Assembly (NCBI GenBank): GCA_004213565.1
Contig: SHBB01000001.1
Coordinates: 18,910 to 82,909, forward strand
Length of the DNA: 64,000 nt
Direction of reading: 5' to 3'
Source of the DNA: Sandaracinaceae bacterium
Lineage (GTDB): Bacteria > Myxococcota_A > Polyangia > Polyangiales > Sandaracinaceae
The notes under the pieces are model-generated. The model was not told the origin of the DNA. It did no database searches and saw only the letters and a list, made by a program, of their open reading frames with translations. How positions within the stretch are numbered: position 1 is the first letter of the stretch; every line of letters starts with the position of its first letter. Below are positions 51,384-58,456 of this stretch, piece after piece. Both the position numbers and the translations under genes were made by a program.

Positions 51384-53101
51384 CTCAGCGCCTCGCGGAG
51401 CGCTCGCTCGATCTCGCTCGCGCCGTGCGGCGGGACGCGGACGTGCACCAGGGTCGCGCCGCCGTGCTCGAGCGCGCGCAGCAGCGCGTCCCGGGCCGCC
51501 CCTGCGCCTTCGGCCGCCTCGTAGCGGACTCCGTACGCCTCGGCCGCGCGCTCGAAGCGCACCGCGGGCGGCGTGGTGAAGAGCTCGGACACGGGGTCGT
51601 ACGAGCCCGGGTTCTGGGCGATGGGGAGCTGCTCGAAGATGCGGCCCCCGCCGTTGTCGATCACGACGAGCGCGGTCGGGGTGCGGAGCCGGGCGAGGAG
51701 CGCGAGCGAAGACAGGTCGTGGGCGGCGGTGACGTCCCCGACGATGCACGCCGCGGGGCCGCCGTCGGCCTGGGCGCTGCCCGCGAGCCCGGCGATCCAG
51801 CCGTCGATGCCGTTGACCCCGCGCTGGGTGATCACGCGCAGATCCCCGCCGCCGGGCACGAAGCGGTCCGCGTGTCGGATGGGGAGGCTGTTCCCGAGGC
51901 CGAGCAGCGCCCCCGCGGGCAAGGCGCGCACGACGGCGCGCACCACCGCGCCCTCGGACTCCGGGGTGAGCGCGCCCTCCACCGCGTCCCACACCCGCCG
52001 CTCCGCGCGCTCCTGCGCGGCGACGAACGCCGGGTCGGGCGCGCGCGCCGTCAGGGCCGCGTCGAGCTTCGCCACGAGGGCGCTCAGATCCCCGAGCAGG
52101 ACCGCCTCCGCGGCGCCGCTCGGGTCCCGATGACGCGTCCCGCCGAGCACGAAGCGCCGGATGGCGGGCGCGCCGTCGAGCCAGCGCGCGTAGGCGGCCG
52201 AGGTGGGGGTCGCGCCCAGCTCGAGGATCACCTCGGGCGGGCAGGCGAGCGGCTGGCGGAGCCAGAGATCGAAGGCGTCGCCCGCGTGCACGTCGCCGCG
52301 CTCGGTGAAGCGGAGCTGGCTGCTCGCCTCCGCCCAGAGGCTCGCGCCGAGCTTGCGGGTCAGGGCGAGGATCGCCTCGCGCGGGGCGTCGAGCGGGAGC
52401 GGCCCCGCCACCACCGCCACGCGGCGGCTCGCCTCCACGGCCTCGATCACATGCGCGAGCGCGGGGCTCTCGAGCGTGACGCGCGCCGCGTGGACCGGAG
52501 GGAGCGAGGCGGCCAGCGCCGCGAGCGCGTGACCCTCTTCGCTCTCGGCCGCGCAGGGCTCGAGCGGCTTGCGGGCCCGCGCGTTGATCTGCACGGGCCC
52601 TGGCGCGGGGCCGAGCGCGGCCTGCACCGCGCGGGCGGCGGCGCTCCGCATCGCGCGCAGGGCGCGAGCCGAGGGGTCGGCGTCACCCAGGTCCACGAAC
52701 GCGCGCGCGTGCACCCCGTAGAGCGCGCGCTGGTCGGTGGTCTGCGGCGCGCCCGTGCCCGACAGCTCGGTCGGCCGGTCCGCGCTGAGCACGACGAGGG
52801 GCAGCGACGCCTCGGAGGCCTCGATGACGGCGGGGTAATAGTGCGCGGGCGCGGTGCCCGAGGTGCAGAGCAGGAGCGGCGGCCGGCCCGTCACCCGCGC
52901 GAGCCCGAGGGCGAAGAAGGAGGCGGCGCGCTCGTCGAGCACGGGGTGCAGGCTCAGATCGTCACGGCGCGCGGCCGCGAGGAGGAAGGGCGTCGACCGG
53001 GAGCCCGGGCTCACCACCACGTCGCGCACGCCGGCGCGGGCGAGCGCGTCGAGGAGCGCGTCGGCCCAGACGGTGAGCAGGTTCTCCGGTCGGTGGGTCA
53101 C
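51380..53101 (-). CDS. menD: SEPHCHC synthase (MenD)
   Basis: A thiamine-diphosphate enzyme of 573 residues that joins isochorismate and 2-oxoglutarate. The N-terminal part has DVVVSPGSRSTPFLLAAARR and LDERAASFFALGLARVTGRP; LCTSGTAPAHYYPAVIEASE is typical; the cofactor segment near the C-terminus is ACIVGDVTAAHDLSSL with NNGGGRIFEQLP soon after. The start is GTG at 53101, in a GTGA overlap with menF. Full length, no odd features. Confidence 0.
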   Translation of the reverse strand: MTHRPENLLTVWADALLDALARAGVRDVVVSPGSRSTPFLLAAARRDDLSLHPVLDERAASFFALGLARVTGRPPLLLCTSGTAPAHYYPAVIEASEASLPLVVLSADRPTELSGTGAPQTTDQRALYGVHARAFVDLGDADPSARALRAMRSAAARAVQAALGPAPGPVQINARARKPLEPCAAESEEGHALAALAASLPPVHAARVTLESPALAHVIEAVEASRRVAVVAGPLPLDAPREAILALTRKLGASLWAEASSQLRFTERGDVHAGDAFDLWLRQPLACPPEVILELGATPTSAAYARWLDGAPAIRRFVLGGTRHRDPSGAAEAVLLGDLSALVAKLDAALTARAPDPAFVAAQERAERRVWDAVEGALTPESEGAVVRAVVRALPAGALLGLGNSLPIRHADRFVPGGGDLRVITQRGVNGIDGWIAGLAGSAQADGGPAACIVGDVTAAHDLSSLALLARLRTPTALVVIDNGGGRIFEQLPIAQNPGSYDPVSELFTTPPAVRFERAAEAYGVRYEAAEGAGAARDALLRALEHGGATLVHVRVPPHGASEIERALREALR

Positions 53102-54510
53102 TTCGGTCGGTCCGCGTCATCATCCACGCCCAGCGCGTGCGTGAACGGCCGCAGCTTGAGCGCCGACTCCTGCCACTCCGCGTCCGGCTCCGAGCCCTCG
53201 ACGATGCCGCCGCCGGCCCAGGCCCAGGCGTTGGCGCCCTGGATCACCCCGCAGCGCAGGGCGACCGCGAAGTCGGCGTCTCCGTCCGCGTCGAGCCAGC
53301 CGACGGGGCCCGCGTACCAGCCGCGCGGGTGCGCCTCCTGGGCCGCGATCCACTGCACCGCGGCCTCGGCCGGCACCCCGCCCACCGCGGGCGTCGGGTG
53401 GAGCGCGCTCGCGAGATCCGCCGCGTGCACCTCCGCCCGCAGGTGTCCGCGGAGCTGCGTGTGCAAGTGCAAGATGTTCGGCATGCGACGGAGCTGCGGC
53501 GCGTCCGGCGCGTCGAGCTGCGTGCAGAGCGGACCGAGCCGCGCTTGCAGGTGCTCGACCACCGGGCGGTGCTCGCGCTGGTCCTTCGCGCTCGCGAGCA
53601 GCCGGGCCTCCGCGTCCTCGCCGTTGGCCGCGATCGAGCCCGCGAGCGCGTCCGTCTCCACGAGCCGCCCGCGCTTGACGAAGAGGCGCTCGGGCGTCGC
53701 GGCGAGGAAGGTGCTCTGCCCGAAGCGCAGCCCGAAGCGCCAGGTCTCCGGGTAGCGCGCGCCGAGCCCGCGGAGGATCGCCCACGCGTCGAGGTCGCGG
53801 TCGGTGCGCACCTCGGTCCGGCGCGCCGCGACGACCTTCTCGAACTCGCCCCGCGCGATGGCGTCGGTGATCGCGTCGATCTGCGCGCGCCAGCGCTCGG
53901 GGGAGAGGTGGTCGACGCGCACCACGCTCGGCGGCGGCGTCTCGGGGGCGGGGGAGACGAGCGCGTCCCAGACCGCGCCGAGCTCCGCGCGCGCGAGTGA
54001 GAGGCGCCCGGCCCATCCGTCGCGCAGGTCCGCGGCGTAGGTGAGGGTCGGGCTCGCGCCGCGCTCGTAGGTCCAGCGCGCGAGGAAGAAGCGCCCGTCG
54101 CCGAAGCCGCGCCAGGGCAGCTGGGACGCGCCGCCGACCGCGAACGAGAAGCCGCCGAAGAGGCGCGGCGCCGCGAGCGGGGCGTCGGGGTGGGTGACGC
54201 GCTGCAGCTCCGCGAAGAGGGCCGCGCTCTCGCGCTTCAGGTCCTCGAAGCGGTCGTCGCCGCGGAGCGTGAGCGTGGCCGCGGCGCCGTGGGCCGACAG
54301 CTCCGGGCCCTCGGGCGGGCGCCAGGCGATGGCGGTGTCGCGACGGAGCGCGCGCAGCATGGCGTCGGCCGGCGCGCGCGGGGCCGGGAAGCGGACGACG
54401 GCCACGGTGCGCTGCTCGAGCGCGCGGCCGAGCGCGTCCATCAGGAAGCGCTCCGCCTCCTTGCGATCGAAGGGCGCCGGGCTCAGCGCGGTCTGCGCCG
54501 GCGCGTTCAC
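53098..54510 (-). CDS. menF: Isochorismate synthase
   Basis: A chorismate-binding enzyme of 470 residues that makes isochorismate, the first committed step to menaquinone. The N-terminal half is variable; the conserved C-terminal half has FEKVVAARRTEVRTDRDLDA, TFLAATPERLFVKRGRLVET, DALAGSIAANG, and HLHTQLRGHL, then LHPTPAVGGVPAEAAVQWIA and WAWAGGGIVEGSEPDAEWQE. A MenF role rather than salicylate or siderophore synthesis is inferred from the operon. Start GTG 54510 overlaps the menG stop codon. Confidence 0.
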   Translation of the reverse strand: MNAPAQTALSPAPFDRKEAERFLMDALGRALEQRTVAVVRFPAPRAPADAMLRALRRDTAIAWRPPEGPELSAHGAAATLTLRGDDRFEDLKRESAALFAELQRVTHPDAPLAAPRLFGGFSFAVGGASQLPWRGFGDGRFFLARWTYERGASPTLTYAADLRDGWAGRLSLARAELGAVWDALVSPAPETPPPSVVRVDHLSPERWRAQIDAITDAIARGEFEKVVAARRTEVRTDRDLDAWAILRGLGARYPETWRFGLRFGQSTFLAATPERLFVKRGRLVETDALAGSIAANGEDAEARLLASAKDQREHRPVVEHLQARLGPLCTQLDAPDAPQLRRMPNILHLHTQLRGHLRAEVHAADLASALHPTPAVGGVPAEAAVQWIAAQEAHPRGWYAGPVGWLDADGDADFAVALRCGVIQGANAWAWAGGGIVEGSEPDAEWQESALKLRPFTHALGVDDDADRPK

Positions 54511-55220
54511 GATCCCTCCGCGGGGGTCCCCACATACAGCGTGCAGACGCCGAAGGTGAGCGGGATCACCTCCAGCACGTCGAGGCCCGCGCTGCGCATC
54601 AGCTCGGCGAAGGTCTCGGGCGGCGGGAAGGCGGCGATGGACTGCTGCAGGTAGCGGTACTCCTTCTTGCCGCTGAGCAGCCCGCCGAGGGTGGGCACGA
54701 CGTGGTGCACGTGGAAGCGCGCGAGCGGGCCGAGCAGTCCGGAGCGCGGCTCGCTCAGCTCGAGGATGGCCACGCGCCCTCCGGGCCGGGTCACGCGCGC
54801 CATCTCGGCCAGCGCCCTGGCCCGGTCGGGCACGTTGCGGATGCCGAACGCGATGGTCACGCCGTCGAAGCGGTCGTCGTCGAAGGGCAGCGCCTGCGCG
54901 TCGCCCTCGACCAGCTTCACCCGGCCGTCCACCGCGTCGGCGCGCGCCTTGTCGCGCCCGATGGCGAGCATGTTCACCGACGGGTCGAGCCCGACCACCT
55001 GCGCGTCGGCGTGGGTCTGCGCGATCCGGATCGCGAGGTCGGCGGTGCCCGTCGCGAGGTCGAGCACCTTCGGGCGCTCTCCCAGCTCGAGCTTGGACAC
55101 GGTGAGGCGGCGCCATCGCTGGTCGACGCCGAGGCTGATGATGCGGTTGAGGAGATCGTAGCGATCGGCGATCGCGTCGAACATCTGGCCCGAGCCCTGG
55201 GTGGCTTCCGTTGCGGTCAT
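54507..55220 (-). CDS. menG: Demethylmenaquinone methyltransferase
   Basis: A UbiE/MenG SAM methyltransferase of 237 residues that carries out the last step of menaquinone synthesis. Motif I is VLDLATGTADLAIRIAQ; TIAFGIRNVPDRARALAEMA and ILELSEPRSGLLGPL are signature segments; SGKKEYRYLQQSIAAFPPPE is typical of the C-terminal region. ATG at 55220 with GGAG upstream. It lies 15 bases after the polyprenyl synthase gene and overlaps menF by four bases. Confidence 0.
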   Translation of the reverse strand: MTATEATQGSGQMFDAIADRYDLLNRIISLGVDQRWRRLTVSKLELGERPKVLDLATGTADLAIRIAQTHADAQVVGLDPSVNMLAIGRDKARADAVDGRVKLVEGDAQALPFDDDRFDGVTIAFGIRNVPDRARALAEMARVTRPGGRVAILELSEPRSGLLGPLARFHVHHVVPTLGGLLSGKKEYRYLQQSIAAFPPPETFAELMRSAGLDVLEVIPLTFGVCTLYVGTPAEGS

Positions 55221-55235
55221 GGGGGGCTCCTGTCT

Positions 55236-56306
55236 TCAGCTCGGGCGGTGGACGGTCGCGTCGGCGACCGTGAGGAGGGCGTCTTTGGCGCGCGACGGGG
55301 GCATGCCGCCGAGCGCGTCCTTGGCGCGGGCGGCGTGGTCGAGGGCCAGCTTGCGGCACTCGTCGAGGCTCCCGGTCGCGTCGAGGATGGCCAGGACTCG
55401 CTGGTGCTGGCGGTGCTGCTCCGGGGTCGACTCGTCGGCGCCGATGATGTCGCGCAGCAGCGGCTCGAGGGCCGGCTCGCGCCCGAGCGACACGATGAGC
55501 GGATAAGTCAGCTTGCCTTCCCGCAGGTCGGTGAAGAGCGCCTTGCCCGTCTCGTCGGGGTTCCCCGCGAGGTCGAGCAGGTCGTCGATGGCCTGGAACG
55601 CGACGCCGAGGTGCCGCCCGTAGGTCTCGAGCACCTCGCACTCCGCGTCGCTCGCGCCGCCCGCCTTGCCGCCGGCGAACATGGCCCAGCGAAAGAGCGC
55701 GGCGGTCTTGCCGTCGACGATGTCGAACCACTGCGCCTGGGTCGTGTCGAGCCGGCCGCGCCGCTCGAGCTGGAGCGACTCGGCGAGGATCATCTCCTCG
55801 ATGACGTCGAGCAGCCGCTCGAGCACCCCGTCGACCTCCGCCTTGCGGACCCGCTTGAGCGCGTCGATGAGCAGCCAGTCGCCGGCGAAGATGCTGACCG
55901 CGTTGCCGAAGATCATGCGCGCGGCGGGCGCCCCGCGGCGGGTGTCGCCCACGTCCACCACGTCGTCGTGCAGGAGCGTGGCCGCGTGCACCATCTCGAC
56001 CGCGACCGCGAGCTGGAGCGCGCGCTCGTCGAAGCCGGTCCCGAGCCGCGCCGCCAGCGCGACGCAGATGGGCCGGAGGCGCTTGCCCCCGAGATCCACC
56101 AGGTGCTGCGCGCCGCGCTCCACCGCGCTCGCCTCGGGGCGGAGCGACGGCACCGTCTTCTCGAAGCGCGCCACGTCCGGCGCCACGAGGTCGGCGAGCC
56201 CGGCGAGGCGGGCGGCGAGCGCGCCGAGCTCGCGGCCTCGGCAGAGAGATTGAAGGCGTCGCAGCAGATCCGGGGGATCGGGCTGGACGGCGGCGGTGGT
56301 CGGCAT
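55236..56306 (-). CDS. Polyprenyl diphosphate synthase
   Basis: A long-chain trans-prenyltransferase of 356 residues that makes the menaquinone side chain. The first Asp-rich motif is LLHDDVVDVGDTRRG and the second is QAIDDLLDLAGN, both complete; GGKRLRPICVALAARLG is the usual binding segment. I chose ATG at 56306 because GGGGAG lies 8 bases upstream; the ORF could start at 56360 but that adds unconserved residues. First gene of the menaquinone operon. Chain length (heptaprenyl, octaprenyl) cannot be told from sequence. Confidence 0.
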   Translation of the reverse strand: MPTTAAVQPDPPDLLRRLQSLCRGRELGALAARLAGLADLVAPDVARFEKTVPSLRPEASAVERGAQHLVDLGGKRLRPICVALAARLGTGFDERALQLAVAVEMVHAATLLHDDVVDVGDTRRGAPAARMIFGNAVSIFAGDWLLIDALKRVRKAEVDGVLERLLDVIEEMILAESLQLERRGRLDTTQAQWFDIVDGKTAALFRWAMFAGGKAGGASDAECEVLETYGRHLGVAFQAIDDLLDLAGNPDETGKALFTDLREGKLTYPLIVSLGREPALEPLLRDIIGADESTPEQHRQHQRVLAILDATGSLDECRKLALDHAARAKDALGGMPPSRAKDALLTVADATVHRPS

Positions 56307-56429
56307 CGAGAGGCTCCCCTCGTTTCCCGAGCGTCGGACCGGCGTGGTCACAACGTTCAAGAACTTTTGAAGGAACTGTGGTGTCGAGCCGGATCAAAAT
56401 CAAGCCGCACGTGACCGACGCCGACCCGG

Positions 56430-56816
56430 TCAGAGCGCCGTGTCGATCGCCTCGCGAAGATCCTCGGGGCTCCACGGTTTCTGGAGCAGGCGGTGGACGA
56501 TGCCGGCCGCCTTGACGCGCTCGACCGCGCGCTGGTCGGCATAGCCGGTGAGCATCACGCAGACGATGTCCTCATCCAGCTGATGCACGCGCGCGAGGAA
56601 TTCGTCGCCCTTCACATCGGGCATCAACCAGTCGCTCACGACGACGAGGATCTTCACTCTCTCGCGGTGGAGCTCCTCGATGACCTCCCAGGCCTCGTGA
56701 GCGCTCTCCGCCATCTCGTACTGGAAGCGCGTGCCGAACATCGCTTTCAGCTGCGACTTCAGGCTGTCGAGCACGGTCTTGTCGTCATCGACGGTCAGGA
56801 TCACGCGAGCGGTCAT
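56430..56816 (-). CDS. Single-domain response regulator
   Basis: A 128-residue stand-alone receiver. Acidic pocket VDDDKTVLDSL, phosphoacceptor Asp in VVVSDWLMPDVKGDEFLARV, Thr in VMLTGYADQ, Lys in RLLQKPWSPEDL. It resembles the receiver of the kinase fusion two genes upstream (which has VVVSDHIMPGMKGDDLLTRV), so the two are paralogues. It overlaps the histidine kinase stop codon (ATGA) and is the last gene of a three-gene phosphorelay operon. No output domain. Confidence 0.
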   Translation of the reverse strand: MTARVILTVDDDKTVLDSLKSQLKAMFGTRFQYEMAESAHEAWEVIEELHRERVKILVVVSDWLMPDVKGDEFLARVHQLDEDIVCVMLTGYADQRAVERVKAAGIVHRLLQKPWSPEDLREAIDTAL

Positions 56817-58456
56817 GCCTCATCCTCATCGAACACCGTGCGTCGGCGCGGCAGCGCCACGATGAACTCCGTCCGCCCCGGTCGCGTTCTCACGTCCAGC
56901 CGTCCGCCATGCCGCTCGACGATCTCTCGACAGATCGACAGGCCGAGCCCGCTGCCCTCTCCGCGGTCCTTGGTCGTGAAGAACGGATCGAAGATTCGAG
57001 GCAACACGTCGTCCGGTATGCCCGGGCCGCTGTCGATCACGTGCACGCGCACCTCGTCTTCGTCTCCCTCGATCGCCACCTCCAGGGCGCCTCTGCCGTC
57101 CATCGCCTGGAGCGCGTTGTGTACGAGGTTGGTCCAGACCTGATTGAGCTCGTCGTGCCGCGCCTCGATCTGGAACTCGTCTTCGTAGCTCCGCGTGAGC
57201 TCGACGCCGTGCTTGATCTGGTTGTGGTAGAGCGTGAGCACGGTGTCGACGTAGCTCGCGAGCGATCCTTCGCTCCACTCACCCGCGACGCCTGGGTGGG
57301 CGTAGCTCTTGAGGGCGAACACGATCTTGGACGCCCGCTCCCCCGCCACGTCGATGTTGGAGGCGTTGCGACGGAGCGAGACGAGGTTGTACGCGGCGCG
57401 CAGGAGCACGTCTCGACGCGGCGACTCGAGCAGCGGCAGGTGAGGCGCGATGTCTGCTTCGAGACCGATGTCGATCAGCGTGTCTGCGATGTCGTCGGCA
57501 CCCTCGATCCTCTCTTCGTCGAGTGCTCTCCGGAGCCTGCGCCGGTTCTGACGCTCCTCGCGCGAGGTGCGCGGACCCGGTGACGCGGTGGCGAGGAGCC
57601 GCTCGAGACCCTCGAGCTCCTCCGGGGTAGCCTCTGCGATGGTGCGCGGCAGGCCTTGGAGGATCTCTCTGACCGCGCCGCCCACGTTGCCGATCGCGGC
57701 CCGGATCGTGCCCAGCGGCGTGTTCAGCTCGTGGGCGACGCCCGCGACGACCTGACCGAGCGCGGCGAGCTTCTCGGACTCGATGAGCGCCTGCTGCGAG
57801 GCGCGGATCTCGGCGTTGCGTTGCTCCAGCAACACGAGGGCACGCCGGCGCATCTGCACGAAGTAGAGCGTGAGGCCGAACACGCTCGCCGTGACGACCG
57901 AGAGGTTGATCGTGAAGAAGACGGTGTCGAGCTCGCCGCTCGCGAGCACGTCGACGACCGTGAGCCGGTGATCGATGAGCCCCGAGAAGACGGTCAGCAG
58001 GAGGTACGTGACGAGCCAGCGGCCGCTCGACGAGGGGGCCTCGAACGACAGCGAGGCGACCAGTGACAGCATCGCCCAGATCATCACGGCCCCGCTCGGA
58101 GCGAAGCCGCCGAGACCCCACTGCAGCAGGAATGGCAACAGCAAGCTGATGACCGTCTGGATGGTCCGGGCGACCCCGAAGTTCTTCCATCGCCACAGAG
58201 CGGTGAAGTTGACGGTCGTGACCGCCGTGTAGCCGAGGGGGATGAAGGCCTGCCAGACGATCCCGTTGGCGAGGCAGAGGGTGCCCCACAAGACGCCGCC
58301 GCCGCTCATCACGGACCCGACGAAGACGAGGAATCGGTGCTTGAGGCGCTCCTCGTCGCCGTCCCCCGGCTTGTCGGCCAGCGCGCCATAGCGCGAGAGC
58401 AGGCCGGGCGCGCCGGTTCGCGGCGCGAACGTGCCGGTCTCGGTCGAACCCGCCAT
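56813..58456 (-). CDS. Membrane histidine kinase
   Basis: A 547-residue sensor kinase. The N-terminal 200 residues hold about six membrane helices with no large periplasmic loop, so it probably senses a membrane-borne signal. A coiled-coil link leads to the DHp domain: LAALGQVVAGVAHELNTPLG with the phospho-His near residue 244. A long insert (about 270-370) separates the two DHp helices, which is unusual. The ATPase domain has NLVHNALQAM (N box), DSGPGIPDDVLPRIFDPFFT and GEGSGLGLSICREI (G boxes). ATG 58456 overlaps the stop codon of the upstream fusion gene, and its own stop codon overlaps the receiver gene. Confidence 0.
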   Translation of the reverse strand: MAGSTETGTFAPRTGAPGLLSRYGALADKPGDGDEERLKHRFLVFVGSVMSGGGVLWGTLCLANGIVWQAFIPLGYTAVTTVNFTALWRWKNFGVARTIQTVISLLLPFLLQWGLGGFAPSGAVMIWAMLSLVASLSFEAPSSSGRWLVTYLLLTVFSGLIDHRLTVVDVLASGELDTVFFTINLSVVTASVFGLTLYFVQMRRRALVLLEQRNAEIRASQQALIESEKLAALGQVVAGVAHELNTPLGTIRAAIGNVGGAVREILQGLPRTIAEATPEELEGLERLLATASPGPRTSREERQNRRRLRRALDEERIEGADDIADTLIDIGLEADIAPHLPLLESPRRDVLLRAAYNLVSLRRNASNIDVAGERASKIVFALKSYAHPGVAGEWSEGSLASYVDTVLTLYHNQIKHGVELTRSYEDEFQIEARHDELNQVWTNLVHNALQAMDGRGALEVAIEGDEDEVRVHVIDSGPGIPDDVLPRIFDPFFTTKDRGEGSGLGLSICREIVERHGGRLDVRTRPGRTEFIVALPRRRTVFDEDEA

